A stretch of DNA of 64,000 bases, taken from NCBI RefSeq assembly GCF_003182095.1, contig NZ_QGTJ01000001.1, forward strand, positions 1 to 64,000, read 5' to 3'. The notes beneath the pieces are model-generated. The model had not been told where the DNA came from. It searched no databases and saw only the letters and a list, made by a program, of their open reading frames with translations. Positions 26,368 through 36,385 of the stretch are shown here, piece by piece. Within the stretch, counting starts at the first letter, position 1. Every line of letters begins with the position of its first letter. This stretch comes from Plasticicumulans acidivorans (GTDB lineage Bacteria > Pseudomonadota > Gammaproteobacteria > Competibacterales > Competibacteraceae). The translations under genes were made by a program, and so were the position numbers.

Positions 26368-28512
26368 TCAGAAGCGGTAATCGACGCTCAGCAGCGCGGT
26401 GCGGCCGATGCCGGGCACGGCGTGGCCGCCGTAGACCGATTCGTAATAGAGCTTGTCGGTCAGGTTGTAGACGTTGACGCGGATGTCGTAGTCGGCCTGC
26501 TTGTAGGCGAACTCGGCATCCCAGATGTGATAGCCGGGCGCGGCGACGGTGTTGGTGTTGTTGCCGTAGCGTTTGCCGACGCCCTGCACGCCGCCGCCGA
26601 CTTCCCAGCCGCCGCCGAGCTGATAGGTGGACCACAGGCTGTAGGTATGCTTCGGCGCATTGGCCGGCACCTTGCCTTTCTCCGCCGGGTTGTTCGACTC
26701 GGTGATCTCCGGGTCCATGAACGCCGCGCTGGCGGCGATCTCCCAGCCCGGCGCCAGACGGCCGGTGACTTCGAACTCGACACCGTCGGTCACCCAGCGG
26801 CCATCGAGCACGTTGACGTTGAGCTGGTCGGGATCGACGGTGCGGGCGTTGGTCTTGTCGGTGCGGAAGATCGCCGCGCGCAGGCCGAGCTTGCCGTCGT
26901 TGAGATCCCACTTGGCGCCGAGCTCGTAGTTGATGTTCTTCTCCGGATCGAGCCCGTTGTTGGCATCGGAGATGGTCAGCGTCTCGGCGCTCGGGTTGAA
27001 CGAGGAGCCGATGCCGATGTAGTACGACTGCACCGCATCCGGCTGATAAATGATGCCGAAGCGGCCGCTGGTCATCTTGTCGACGCGGTCCTTGTCGCTG
27101 CTCGACGTCAGCACGCCGGTCGTTGCGTTGTAGCTGTCGGCCAGCGAATGCGCCGAGAAGCGATCCCAGCGCAGGCCGGCGACCACCTTCCAGTTCGGCG
27201 CCACCTGCATTTCATCGAGCGTGTAGAGGCTGAAGGTGTTGGCCGACGCATCGGTGTACGAGGAACGGCCGAGCACGCGCAGGTTCGGCGCCGCCTGATC
27301 CGGGTCGGGATTTTCCAGGTTGGTCTGCGGCGCACCGCTGACGCTGTAGCGCGTGACCTTGCTGGTTTCGCGGCTGATCTCGATGCCGCTGACCAGCGTG
27401 TGCCTGATGTCGCCGGTATCGAAGCGGGCGGTCAGATCGGTCTGGTTGGCGAGCACGGTATCGGTGCCGTCGCGATACGGCTTGCTGCGATTGACGCTGA
27501 TGCGGTCATACGGCGTGCCGGCCGGCGGATTGTTGGCGATGCGCGGCGCGCTCGGTGAGATCTCGCGATCGTAGTGGCTGTAGCGGGTGTGGTTGGTCAG
27601 GCTCAGCCTGTCGTTGAAGCGGTGCTCGAAGGTGATGCTGGCGATGTCGGTGGTGGTCTTTTCGAAGTCCTCATCGGCGAGGCCGTAGAAATTGTCCTTG
27701 TCGACGCTGACCGGCTTGCCGAAGCGGTACGGCACGCCATAGAAGGGGACGTTGTCCTCCTTCTGGCGGAAGTAGCTGAAGTTGACCTCGGTATCGGTGC
27801 CGATGCCGAAGGTGAACGACGGCGCGATGCCGTAGCGCTTGAATTCGACGTCCTCGCGGGTGAAGTCGGCGTCATGCCACATGGCGTTGAGGCGCGCCGC
27901 CGAGGTGTCGTCGAGCTGCTGGTTGACGTCGAGCGTCATGCGCCGGTCGTTGTTGGTGCCGATGGTGGCACCGATGCTGCGAAAGTCGTCGAGCTGCGGA
28001 CGCTTGCTCTGCTGGTTGATCGCACCGCCGGTGGTACCGCGGCCGAACACCATCGACGACGGTCCCTTGAGCACCTCGACCGCCTCGATATTGAAGGTGT
28101 CGCGCGTGTACTGGCCGTTGTCGCGCACGCCATCGAGGAACAGATCGTTGCGCGCGCTGAAGCCGCGCAGATTGATGTTGTCGCCGGAAAAACCGCCCTC
28201 GCCCGCCGTGAAGCTGATGCCGGCGACGTTGCGCAGGGCCTGGCGCAGCGTCACCGCGCCCTGATCCTCCATCAGCTGCTGCGACACCACGCTGATCGAC
28301 TGCGGCTGGTCGCGCAGCGAGCCCGGCAGGCGGGTCAGGCCGGTTTCTTCGCGCAGATAGGTCGGCTCGGCGCTGGCGCTGACGTTGACGTCGGGCAGCT
28401 GGGTGGCGTCCTCGGCCTGGGCAAAGCCCGGCAGCGAGGCGGCGAGCAGACCGACGACAGTGGGTGAAAACGGCGCGCGGACGGTGGCGCGGATGCCGGC
28501 GGAGTGGTTCAT
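26368..28512 (-). CDS. TonB-dependent siderophore receptor
   Basis: A 714-residue outer-membrane receptor. A signal peptide (about 1-33, ending FAQA-ED) is followed by a plug domain (about 50-165; [35 protein letters not shown] and [19 protein letters not shown]) and a 22-strand barrel ending ALLSVDYRF with terminal Phe. The closest look is to catecholate/hydroxamate receptors (Fiu, FhuE, PiuA). The start at 28512 is preferred because AGGGGA lies six bases upstream, although an ATG two codons earlier exists. It follows exbD by about 190 bases, in which no Fur box is obvious, so it probably depends on the upstream tonB promoter. Confidence 0.93.
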   Translation of the reverse strand: MNHSAGIRATVRAPFSPTVVGLLAASLPGFAQAEDATQLPDVNVSASAEPTYLREETGLTRLPGSLRDQPQSISVVSQQLMEDQGAVTLRQALRNVAGISFTAGEGGFSGDNINLRGFSARNDLFLDGVRDNGQYTRDTFNIEAVEVLKGPSSMVFGRGTTGGAINQQSKRPQLDDFRSIGATIGTNNDRRMTLDVNQQLDDTSAARLNAMWHDADFTREDVEFKRYGIAPSFTFGIGTDTEVNFSYFRQKEDNVPFYGVPYRFGKPVSVDKDNFYGLADEDFEKTTTDIASITFEHRFNDRLSLTNHTRYSHYDREISPSAPRIANNPPAGTPYDRISVNRSKPYRDGTDTVLANQTDLTARFDTGDIRHTLVSGIEISRETSKVTRYSVSGAPQTNLENPDPDQAAPNLRVLGRSSYTDASANTFSLYTLDEMQVAPNWKVVAGLRWDRFSAHSLADSYNATTGVLTSSSDKDRVDKMTSGRFGIIYQPDAVQSYYIGIGSSFNPSAETLTISDANNGLDPEKNINYELGAKWDLNDGKLGLRAAIFRTDKTNARTVDPDQLNVNVLDGRWVTDGVEFEVTGRLAPGWEIAASAAFMDPEITESNNPAEKGKVPANAPKHTYSLWSTYQLGGGWEVGGGVQGVGKRYGNNTNTVAAPGYHIWDAEFAYKQADYDIRVNVYNLTDKLYYESVYGGHAVPGIGRTALLSVDYRF

Positions 28513-28698
28513 GTGCATTCCCCTGAGACAGACGTGAAACGAGGGGCTGGCTACGCACGACCGACCGGCAGGACGGAAACTCAGGCGTTGGCTGGCTGGA
28601 CAAGGCGCAATGGACACAGCCATCGCGCAAAAACTCACGACGCCGGCCGCCGTGGCGGGCGCCGGGCCGTTGCTCGGTATGGCTTCAGCGTGCGCGGC

Positions 28699-29121
28699 TT
28701 ACGGCGCGCGCGGCGGCTCGGTGATGAAGCCGATGCGCTTGAGACCAGCCTGCTGCGCGGCGGCCATGATCTCGGCGAGGCGCTGGTAGCGCGTCTCGCG
28801 ATCGGCGCGCAGCTGCAACTCCGGCACCGGCTCGCGTGCCGCGGTCTCGGCGAACTTCGCCATCAGCTCATCGTCGCTCAGCGCCCGATTGTCCCAGTAC
28901 AGGCGGCCCTCGCCGTCGAGCGACAGCGTCACCGCCGGCGGCGGCTCGGGATCGGGCTGCGCGCTCGCCTGCGGCAGGTCGAGCTTGACCGTGTGTGTGA
29001 ACAGCGGCGCGGTGAGGATGAAGATCACCAGCAGCACCAGCATCACATCGACCAGCGGCGTGGTGTTGATCTCGGCATTCGGAGCGTTATGGCCGGGACG
29101 GCCGAAGCTGCCCATCGCCAT
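28699..29121 (-). CDS. exbD: ExbD biopolymer transport protein
   Basis: A 140-residue ExbD/TolR protein with a short cytoplasmic N-terminus, one membrane helix (about 20-42; PLVDVMLVLLVIFILTAP, with the essential Asp in LVDVML) and a periplasmic domain. It works with ExbB to turn proton-motive force into TonB movement. ATG 29121 follows the exbB stop by a single base, so the two are translationally coupled. Confidence 0.92.
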   Translation of the reverse strand: MAMGSFGRPGHNAPNAEINTTPLVDVMLVLLVIFILTAPLFTHTVKLDLPQASAQPDPEPPPAVTLSLDGEGRLYWDNRALSDDELMAKFAETAAREPVPELQLRADRETRYQRLAEIMAAAQQAGLKRIGFITEPPRAP

Positions 29122-29122
29122 C

Positions 29123-29839
29123 TCAGCACGCCCCCTGCAGCGCCCGTTCCGGCGCGCGCAGTTCGCCGTGCAGACGGGCATGCAGCGCGTGGCCGAAGGC
29201 TTCGAGATCGGCCAGCAGCAGGCGCTGGCTGCGGGTGAAGGCGTTGTAGGCCAGCACCGCCGGAATCGCCACGGCGAGGCCGAAGGCGGTCATGATCAGC
29301 GCCTCGCCGACCGGCCCGGCGATGCGGTCGATCTGCGCCTGACCGGCGGCGGCGATCGCGCCGAGCGCGTGGTAGATCCCCCAGACGGTACCGAGCAGGC
29401 CGACGAACGGCGCGGTGCTGCCGATCGAGGCCAGCGCGGTCATGCCGGCCTCGCAGCGGGTCGCCGCCCGATTGAGCCCCTGCTGCAGCGCCGCCGCCAC
29501 CGGATCGCCGACGCCCTCCACCGGCCCGCCGTGGCGGCGCAGCCAGCGCCCGGCTTCGGCGCCGTGCTCGATCAGGTCGAGGAACGGCGCCCCGGCCGAC
29601 ACGCGCGAAAAGCGTGCGCGCACGTCCTCGACGCTCTCGGTATCGCTCCACACCGTCTGCGCCAGGCGGCGCGCGCGGCGCAGGCGCAGCAGCGACCAGC
29701 CGCGGGCGAGGATCAGCGTCCAGGCCAGCACCGACATCAGCAGCAGCGCCAGCGCGGTGCCGACGCTGACGGCATCGCCGGCCTGCAGCAGATGCGCCAG
29801 CCCCGGCGGCAGTTGCGCGATCAGCGGTTCGAGATTCAT
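29123..29839 (-). CDS. exbB: ExbB / MotA-TolQ-ExbB proton channel protein
   Basis: A 238-residue inner-membrane protein with three helices (about 18-38, 118-140, 165-188). The conserved MotA/TolQ core is ALASIGSTAPFVGLLGTVWG and GEALIMTAFGLAVAIPAVL. It forms the pentameric stator with ExbD that energises TonB. It overlaps tonB upstream by four bases. Confidence 0.92.
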   Translation of the reverse strand: MNLEPLIAQLPPGLAHLLQAGDAVSVGTALALLLMSVLAWTLILARGWSLLRLRRARRLAQTVWSDTESVEDVRARFSRVSAGAPFLDLIEHGAEAGRWLRRHGGPVEGVGDPVAAALQQGLNRAATRCEAGMTALASIGSTAPFVGLLGTVWGIYHALGAIAAAGQAQIDRIAGPVGEALIMTAFGLAVAIPAVLAYNAFTRSQRLLLADLEAFGHALHARLHGELRAPERALQGAC

Positions 29840-30672
29840 CGGTTCTGCTCCAGCTTGAAGTTGATCGGGACGATGACGCTGGCGGCGACGGCCTGCCCGC
29901 CGCGATTCGCCGGCACGAAGCGCCAGCGGCGCACCGTCGACAGTGCGGATTCATCGAGCCGCGGATAGCCGCTGCTGCGCATGACGCTGACCGCCTCGGC
30001 CAGCCCCGCGGCCGACACCCGCACGCTGAGCAGCACCCGCCCCGCCTCGCCGGCACGGCGCGAGGCCACCGGATACGGCGGCGCCGGGTTGCGCAGGTAG
30101 GCGGCATCGAAGCGCACCGCCTGCACCGGCTCGTCGGCCTCGCTGCGCTGCGGCGCGGCGGCAGCCTGCGCCACCGGCGCGCTCTGCGCAGCGCTCGGCA
30201 GCGGCCGCGGTTTCGGCGGCGTGCGTGGCTGTGGCTTCGGTTTGGCCTGCGGTTTCGGCCGCGCCGGTGCCGGCTGCGGCTTTGGCGGCGGCAGCGTGGC
30301 ATTCGGCGTCAGCGCCACCGGCGCGCTTGGCGGCGCCGGCGGCTCCGGTGCCGGTGGCTCGACGGTCTGGGGCGGTTGCGGTGGCTGCGCGGTTTCCACC
30401 GGCGGCTCCGGGCTGGTCTCCGGCGTCGGCTGCGGACTGATCAGACGGGCGCTGAACGGCGTCATCGGCAAGGGCTGTGGCGGCAGCGGCGCGTCGAACC
30501 ACACTGCCAGCGCGCCGGCATGCAGACCGAGGACCAGCAGGCTCCAGCCGGCCGTGGTCGGCCAGGCGACACGCCTGCGCGCACGGGTCTCGCGGCCGGC
30601 CGTGCGCCCCGCGCCGCCGGTCGAGGTATCGAGAAATGAATACGCCGCAGGAATCATCATGCGGCGCAGCAT
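29836..30672 (-). CDS. tonB: TonB energy transducer
   Basis: A 278-residue TonB with a cytoplasmic start, one membrane helix (about 40-60, TTAGWSLLVLGLHAGALAVW) and a long Pro/Lys/Arg-rich periplasmic spacer (about 68-180). The C-terminal TonB domain contains NPAPPYPVASRR and LSTVRRWRFVPAN, and ends VIVPINFKLEQ. Start choice is open: ATG 30672 overlaps the Fur-like box, and ATGs at 30660 and 30657 would shorten it by four or five residues. First gene of the iron operon. Confidence 0.9.
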   Translation of the reverse strand: MLRRMMIPAAYSFLDTSTGGAGRTAGRETRARRRVAWPTTAGWSLLVLGLHAGALAVWFDAPLPPQPLPMTPFSARLISPQPTPETSPEPPVETAQPPQPPQTVEPPAPEPPAPPSAPVALTPNATLPPPKPQPAPARPKPQAKPKPQPRTPPKPRPLPSAAQSAPVAQAAAAPQRSEADEPVQAVRFDAAYLRNPAPPYPVASRRAGEAGRVLLSVRVSAAGLAEAVSVMRSSGYPRLDESALSTVRRWRFVPANRGGQAVAASVIVPINFKLEQNR

Positions 30673-30688
30673 AATAAGAATATTTCTC
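30670..30688. promoter_or_regulatory. Fur-box-like site in front of tonB
   Basis: The 19 bases CATAATAAGAATATTTCTC match the classical Fur box at 13 of 19 positions by eye. They lie directly at the start of tonB. Repression by iron-loaded Fur is expected for this operon. Confidence 0.55.
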
Positions 30689-30773
30689 GTTTGTAAATGC
30701 GAAGAAGATTAAATTTTACGTCATGGTGACATAAGTCATTGCTCGTTCAGCCTTTGCAAAGCCCCGCGCAGAC

Positions 30774-32750
30774 TCAGCGGCCGGCGAGCAGGTACTGCTC
30801 GGTGCGCGCCAGTGCCTCCGGTACGCCGTAGAGCACCAGCACGTCGCCGGCCTGCACGGCGGTGTCGGCGGTCGGGCGTGTCGAGCGGATGCCCTTGCGC
30901 TGCAGCGCACGCAGCGCCACGTCGAGCGCGCTGAGGTCCAGCTCGGCGATGGTATGCCCCGCGGCCCAGGCACCGGTCGGCAGCAGCAGCGGCTTGAGGC
31001 GGGCCAGGTCCTCGTCGGCATCCTCGGCGGTACCGACGCCGAGATAGCGCTCGTGCAGCAGGCGGTAGCGGGTGACACGCGCCGCGCGCACCTGCCGCAT
31101 GATGTCGCGCGGCGCCACCTGCAGCAGCGCCAGCAGGTGCTGGATCAGCATCAGGCTGCCTTCGAGGGTCTCCGGGATCACCTCGGTGGCGCCGGCGGCC
31201 ATCAGTTTTTCCAGCTGCACGTCGTCGCGGGTGCGCACCAGGATCGGCAGATGCTGATAGCGCGCGCGCACCGCTTCGAGGATGCGGAAGGTCGCCTTGG
31301 CGTCGTCGTAGCTGACCACCAGGGCCACCGCCCGCTCCAGGCCGGCGGCCTGCAGCAGCTCGAAGCGCGTCGAATCACCGTAGCCGACCAGATCGCCGGC
31401 GGCGCGCGCCTCGCGCACGCGCTCGATGTCGAGATCGAGCGCCGCATACTGGAAGCCGGCGCGCTCCAGATAACGGGCGACGTTCTGGCCGACGCGGCCG
31501 AAGCCGCAGATCACCACATGGCCGCGCAGGCTGCCGGTTTCCTGAGCGATTTCAGTATTCGCCCGCGCCGCTTCGCGGCGTGCCTCGGCCCCGCTCAGGC
31601 GCGCGGCGAGGCGGCCGTTGTAGCGCAGCAGCAGCGGCGCCAGCGCCATGCTCAGCACGATCGTCGCCGACAGCAGATCGAGCAACGTGCGATCGAGCAG
31701 GCCGCGGGCGTAGGCCAGTGTCAGCATGACGAAGCCGAATTCACCGCACTGCGCCAGCGCCAGCGCACTGCGCGCCGCCAGCACCGGGTTCAGGCCGAAG
31801 CCGCGGGCGAGCGCGAACACCAGCACCGATTTCAGCAGCAGCACGCCGGCCAGCAGCAGCAGCAGCCAGCGCCACTGTGCGAGCAGCGCGTGCGGCTCGA
31901 TCCACATGCCGGCCTCGACGAAGAACAGCCCGAGCAGCACGTCGCGAAACGGCCGGATCGCCGACTCCACCTGATGGCGGAACTCGGTCTCGCCGAGCAT
32001 GACACCGGCGATGAAGGCGCCCAGTGCCAGCGACAGGCCGCTGGCGTAGGTCAGCACCGCGGCCGTCAGCGACACCAGCAGCACCGCCAGCGTGAACAGC
32101 TCGGAAGAACGGGCGTGGGCGATCTCGGCGAACAGCGGCCGCAGCAGCCAGCGTCCGGCCAGCACCAGCGCGACGAACACCAGCACCGCCTTGCACAGCG
32201 CCCACAGCAGCGGCAGCGCCAGCGCACCGTCGGCATTGGCGCCGAGCGCGCCGATCACCACCAGGAACGGCACCACCGCGAGATCCTGGAACAGCAGCAC
32301 CGCCAGCGCCGCCTGGCCGTGCGGCGCGGCCAGCTCCAGCTGATCGGCGAGCTGGCGCACGACGATCGCCGTCGACGAGGCCGTCAGCACGCCGCCGGTG
32401 ACGAAGGCCGCCGCCGGCGGTGCGCCGAGCGCGATCGCCACCGCCATCGTCAGCGCGGTGGTCAGCGCCACCTGCGCACCACCCATGCCGAACACCAGCC
32501 GGCGCAGCGCCATCAGCTGCGGCAGCGAGAATTCCAGACCGATGGTGAACAGCAGGAACACCACGCCGAACTCGGCCAGCTCGCGGATGCTGGCGTCCTC
32601 ATGGATCAACCCGAAGCCGCCGGGGCCGATCAACGCACCGACCAGCAGGTAAGCAAGGATCGCCGGCAGGCGCAGGCGCTTGAACAGGGCAACGGCAAAA
32701 ACGGCGCAACCGAGCAGGCCGATCCATTCGACGAGGACGCTGGTTTCCAA
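30774..32750 (-). CDS. Kef-type monovalent cation:proton antiporter with RCK domain (CPA2 family)
   Basis: A 658-residue protein with 12 predicted membrane helices (about 1-375), a cytosolic RCK/TrkA-N domain (about 405-520; VVICGFGRVGQNVARYL is the NAD-binding Rossmann motif) and a TrkA-C domain near the end (about 570-655). It resembles KefB/KefC, which export K+ during electrophile stress. The TTG at 32750 with GGAG eight bases upstream is the likeliest start; the frame is open to an ATG at 32849, but that adds 33 non-family residues. No KefF/KefG ancillary gene is adjacent. Control by glutathione adducts is therefore not shown. Confidence 0.88.
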   Translation of the reverse strand: METSVLVEWIGLLGCAVFAVALFKRLRLPAILAYLLVGALIGPGGFGLIHEDASIRELAEFGVVFLLFTIGLEFSLPQLMALRRLVFGMGGAQVALTTALTMAVAIALGAPPAAAFVTGGVLTASSTAIVVRQLADQLELAAPHGQAALAVLLFQDLAVVPFLVVIGALGANADGALALPLLWALCKAVLVFVALVLAGRWLLRPLFAEIAHARSSELFTLAVLLVSLTAAVLTYASGLSLALGAFIAGVMLGETEFRHQVESAIRPFRDVLLGLFFVEAGMWIEPHALLAQWRWLLLLLAGVLLLKSVLVFALARGFGLNPVLAARSALALAQCGEFGFVMLTLAYARGLLDRTLLDLLSATIVLSMALAPLLLRYNGRLAARLSGAEARREAARANTEIAQETGSLRGHVVICGFGRVGQNVARYLERAGFQYAALDLDIERVREARAAGDLVGYGDSTRFELLQAAGLERAVALVVSYDDAKATFRILEAVRARYQHLPILVRTRDDVQLEKLMAAGATEVIPETLEGSLMLIQHLLALLQVAPRDIMRQVRAARVTRYRLLHERYLGVGTAEDADEDLARLKPLLLPTGAWAAGHTIAELDLSALDVALRALQRKGIRSTRPTADTAVQAGDVLVLYGVPEALARTEQYLLAGR

Positions 32751-32838
32751 AAAATGGTCTCCGAAAAATAGGGAAATCGGGAACCCTAGCACGTCGCCGT
32801 GACGACGGCTGCCCGACGCTGGTGTAAGCGCCTGCGGC

Positions 32839-32880
32839 GCGCCGTGCACCGGCTGGACGCTGCCGGGCGGTGCACGGCGC
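32839..32880. repeat. 13-bp perfect inverted repeat between the antiporter and metR genes
   Basis: GCGCCGTGCACCG (32839-32851) pairs exactly with CGGTGCACGGCGC (32868-32880) around a 16-base loop. It lies 33 bases after the metR stop codon, so it can fold as a strong hairpin in that mRNA. No T-run follows, so it may be a processing or rho-assisted end. Confidence 0.5.
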
Positions 32881-32912
32881 AGCGAGTGCCGGCAGTCTCG
32901 TTCGCGGCCCGG

Positions 32913-33854
32913 CTACTCGCTCGGCAGCAGCTCGATGCCCGGCAGCGAGGCGCTGACGGTTTCGCGCACACCGCCCAGGAAATCCTGCACATAGGCGACC
33001 TGCGCCATGTGCGGCAGGCTGCTGGCGTAGAGCTCGCCGTGCAGGCCGGCAGCGCCGATCGGCCGGTCGACGACGTAGCCGCGCTCGACGAAGGGCTGCA
33101 CCGCCCAGGCCGGCAGCGCGGCGACGCCGCGACGGCTGGCGACCAGCTGGACGATGGCCACGGTCAGCTCGCAGTCGCGGCGCGGCGGGAACACCCCGGC
33201 CGGGCGCAGCACGTCGCGGATCACGTCGATCATGTCGTCGGGCGCCGGGTAGGTGATCAGGGTTTCATTGGCGAAGTCCACCGGCTCCAGCCACGGCCGC
33301 GCCGCCAGCGCATGCGTGCGCGCCAGCAGCGCGCGGATCTCGAAGCGGAACAGCGGATGCAGTACGCAGCCCGGCTCGACGGCGCGCTGGTGCAGGATCA
33401 CCAGGTCAGCGCGGTCGGTACGCAGCAGCGCGAACGGGTCGGTGTGGAAGCCCGAGACCAGATCGAGCTCGATCTCCGGCCAGCGCTCGCGCAGGCGGTC
33501 CATGGCCGGCATCAGCCAGTCGAAGCAGGTGTGGCATTCGACGGCGATGCGCAGCTGCCCGCTGCGACCGCCGACCAGCTGGCGGATGTCGGTTTCGGCA
33601 TCGCGCAGCTCCGCGGCGACGGTGTCGGCCAGACGCAGCAGGCGCTTGCCGACCGGCGTGAACACCAGCGGCTGCGTCTTGCGCTCGAACAGCGCCGCGC
33701 CGTAGTGCTCCTCCAGCACCCGCAGCTGGTGCGACAGCGCCGATTGCGTCAGGCACAGCTGCTGCGCGGCGCGCGAGACGCTGCCGGTTTCGCGCAGCGC
33801 GGCCAGCGTGCGCAGGTGACGCAATTCGAGCGGCGAGATCATCATGAACACCAT
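32913..33854 (-). CDS. metR: MetR, LysR-family activator of methionine biosynthesis
   Basis: A 313-residue LysR protein with the MetR-type start region (LELRHLRTLAALRETGSVSR and LTQSALSHQLRVLEE). The effector domain binds homocysteine in the family. It is divergent from metE, the classical MetR target. Starts at 33854, 33845 and 33842 are all possible; a perfect MetR box (33845-33857) overlaps the first, which hints at a later start or at autorepression by blocking the start. Confidence 0.92.
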   Translation of the reverse strand: MVFMMISPLELRHLRTLAALRETGSVSRAAQQLCLTQSALSHQLRVLEEHYGAALFERKTQPLVFTPVGKRLLRLADTVAAELRDAETDIRQLVGGRSGQLRIAVECHTCFDWLMPAMDRLRERWPEIELDLVSGFHTDPFALLRTDRADLVILHQRAVEPGCVLHPLFRFEIRALLARTHALAARPWLEPVDFANETLITYPAPDDMIDVIRDVLRPAGVFPPRRDCELTVAIVQLVASRRGVAALPAWAVQPFVERGYVVDRPIGAAGLHGELYASSLPHMAQVAYVQDFLGGVRETVSASLPGIELLPSE

Positions 33855-33857
33855 TCA
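33845..33857. promoter_or_regulatory. MetR box 1
   Basis: TGAACACCATTCA matches the MetR consensus TGAA-N5-TTCA perfectly. It overlaps the 5' end of metR. Confidence 0.75.
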
Positions 33858-33880
33858 TGAGCAAAGCCAAAACTGATCAT

Positions 33881-33893
33881 TTGAATCATATTA
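33881..33893. promoter_or_regulatory. MetR box 2
   Basis: TGAATCATATTAA matches TGAA-N5-TTCA at seven of eight defined positions. It lies 36 bases (centre to centre) from box 1 and about 55 bases before metE. Two boxes on the metE side are typical of MetR-activated promoters. Confidence 0.6.
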
Positions 33894-33944
33894 ACCCGCA
33901 GCCAATCATCTCAAGCCCCTCGATCATCGCTTTGGAGCTTCGTG

Positions 33945-36239
33945 ATGAGCCTGACCCATACCCTCGGCTTCCCGCGCATCGGTGCCCGGCGCGAGCTGAA
34001 GTTCGCGCTTGAACGCTACTGGCGCGGCGAGTCCGATGCCGCCGAACTGCGCGCCGTCGGCCGCAGCCTGCGCCGCACGCACTGGCAGGCGCAGCGCGAG
34101 GCCGGTCTCGACCTGGTCGCCGTTGGCGACTTCGCCTGGTACGACCAGGTGCTGCAGACGCTGGACTGGCTCGGCGGCCTGCCGACGCGCTTCGCCGACG
34201 CCGGCGCCGATGCGGACCCCTTCGTGCGCCTGTTCGCCTGTGCCCGCGGCAATGCCGCGCAGCCGGCGATGGAGCTGACCAAGTGGTTCGATACCAACTA
34301 CCACTATCTGGTCCCCGAGCTGAGTGCCGAGCTGCGCTTCGACGGGGAAGCCGTCGAGCTGCTCGACTGGGTATGCGAAGCGCAGGCGCTCGGCCTGCAC
34401 GCCAAGCCGGTGCTGATCGGCCCGCTGACCCTGCTGCGCCTGGCCAAGGTGCGCGGTGACAGCGGCGCGCTGGCGCAGCCGCTCGACTGGCTGCCGCGGC
34501 TGCTGCCGGCCTACCGGCGGGTGCTGCGCGCACTCGGCGAGCTCGGTGTCGACTGGGTGCAGCTCGACGAGCCGGCACTGGCGCTCGACCTCGACGCCGA
34601 CTGGCTGGCCGCCTACCGCGAAGCCTACGCCGCCCTCGCCGGCCACGGTCCGCGCCTGCTGCTGGCGAGCTATTTCGGCGGCATCGGCGAGCACGCCGCG
34701 CTGCTGCGCGAGCTGCCGATCGACGGCGTGCACCTCGATCTGGTGCGCGCGCCCGGGCAGCTCGACGGCTTCCTCGCCGACTGGCCGCAGCCGCGCGTGC
34801 TCTCCGCCGGCATCATCGACGGCCGCAACATCTGGCGCGCCGACCTCGAAACCCTACTGGCGCACCTGAGCCCGCTGCACGCCGCGCTCGGCGAGCGCCT
34901 GTGGCTGGCGCCGTCGTGCTCGCTGCTGCACGTGCCGGTCGACCTGGCGCACGAAAACACGCTGCCGGCGGCGCTGCAGGGCGCGCTGGCCTTCGCCGTG
35001 CAAAAGCTCGGCGAGCTGACCACGCTGGCCCGCGGCCTGCGTGACGGCCGCGAGGCCGTCAGCGCCGCGCTCCTCGAAGCCAGTGCCGGCCGCGCCGCGC
35101 TGGCCGGCCTGCCGAACCGGCGGCACCCGCTGGTCGAGCAGCGCCTGGCCGAACTCGACGCCGACGCCGGCGAGCGCGCTCTGCCCTTCGCCGAGCGCGC
35201 ACAGCGCCAGCAGGCGGTGCTCGGCCTGCCGCTGCTGCCAACGACGACGATCGGCTCCTTCCCGCAGACCGCCGCCCTGCGCGCCGCCCGCCGCGACTAC
35301 CGCGAGCAGCGCATCGGCCACCTCGAATACCTGGAGCGCATGCGCGCCGAGATCCGCGAAGTCATCACCCGCCAGGAGGCGCTCGGCCTCGACGTGCTGG
35401 TGCACGGTGAGCCGGAGCGCAACGACATGGTCGAGTACTTCGGCGAGCTGCTCGGCGGCGTGGCGACCAGCGCCAACGGCTGGGTGCAGAGCTACGGCTC
35501 GCGCTGCGTCAAGCCACCGCTGATCTACGGCGACGTCTACCGCCGCGAGGCGATGACCGTCGGCTGGAGCCGCTACGCGCAGTCGCTCAGCGAACGCCCG
35601 GTCAAAGGCATGCTCACCGGCCCGGTGACGCTGTGGAAATGGTCGTTCTGCCGCGACGACCGCGACAGCGCCACGGTGATGACGCAGCTCGCACTGGCGC
35701 TGCGCGAGGAGGTCGCCGAACTTGAAGCCGCCGGCATCCGCATCGTGCAGATCGACGAGCCGGCCTTCCGCGAGGGCCTGCCGCTGCGCGCCGCCGCCCG
35801 CGCCGACTGGCTGGCCGCCGCGGTCCTCGCATTTCGCATCGCCGCCGCCGGCGCCGGCCCGGCGACGCAGATCCACACCCACATGTGCTACTCGGAGTTC
35901 AACGAGATCCTGCCGGCGATCGCCGCCCTCGACGCCGACGTCATCACCATCGAGACCGCGCGCTCGGACATGGAGCTGCTCGAAGCCTTCCATGACTTCC
36001 ACTACCCCAATGCCATCGGCCCCGGCGTTTACGACATCCATTCGCCGCGCGTGCCCGGCAGCGCCGCGATGCTGCGCCTGCTGCGCCGCGCCGTGGAGCT
36101 GATCCCGGCCGAGCGGCTGTGGGTCAACCCGGACTGCGGCCTGAAGACCCGCGACTGGCCCGAGGTCGACGCCGCACTGGCGCAGATGGTCGAGGCCGCG
36201 CGCACGCTGCGCACCGAACTGGCGAGCGTCGCCGCCTGA
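33945..36239 (+). CDS. metE: Cobalamin-independent methionine synthase
   Basis: A 764-residue protein of normal MetE length with the two-barrel structure: N-domain (about 1-390), C-domain (about 425-755). It transfers a methyl group from 5-methyltetrahydropteroyl-polyglutamate to homocysteine. Zinc ligands are visible in [12 protein letters not shown] (His and Cys, about 645) and [11 protein letters not shown] (Cys, about 730). ATG 33945 follows GGAG by eight bases; an adjoining GTG one codon earlier is possible. A B12-independent MetE together with a B12 riboswitch on nrdAB suggests that B12 supply varies in this organism. Confidence 0.95.
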   Translation: MSLTHTLGFPRIGARRELKFALERYWRGESDAAELRAVGRSLRRTHWQAQREAGLDLVAVGDFAWYDQVLQTLDWLGGLPTRFADAGADADPFVRLFACARGNAAQPAMELTKWFDTNYHYLVPELSAELRFDGEAVELLDWVCEAQALGLHAKPVLIGPLTLLRLAKVRGDSGALAQPLDWLPRLLPAYRRVLRALGELGVDWVQLDEPALALDLDADWLAAYREAYAALAGHGPRLLLASYFGGIGEHAALLRELPIDGVHLDLVRAPGQLDGFLADWPQPRVLSAGIIDGRNIWRADLETLLAHLSPLHAALGERLWLAPSCSLLHVPVDLAHENTLPAALQGALAFAVQKLGELTTLARGLRDGREAVSAALLEASAGRAALAGLPNRRHPLVEQRLAELDADAGERALPFAERAQRQQAVLGLPLLPTTTIGSFPQTAALRAARRDYREQRIGHLEYLERMRAEIREVITRQEALGLDVLVHGEPERNDMVEYFGELLGGVATSANGWVQSYGSRCVKPPLIYGDVYRREAMTVGWSRYAQSLSERPVKGMLTGPVTLWKWSFCRDDRDSATVMTQLALALREEVAELEAAGIRIVQIDEPAFREGLPLRAAARADWLAAAVLAFRIAAAGAGPATQIHTHMCYSEFNEILPAIAALDADVITIETARSDMELLEAFHDFHYPNAIGPGVYDIHSPRVPGSAAMLRLLRRAVELIPAERLWVNPDCGLKTRDWPEVDAALAQMVEAARTLRTELASVAA

Positions 36240-36385
36240 GCCAGCGGCGCCGCGCGGGCCGCCAAAAATGCCGGCGCGCGCGGCGCAGCGATGGTGTTGA
36301 GCTTTCATATCGCCCGGGCGGAAGGTGCGTGCACGGCGACGCCAGGACGTCGTCCGCATCATCAATCCATAGAGGGATCAACATC

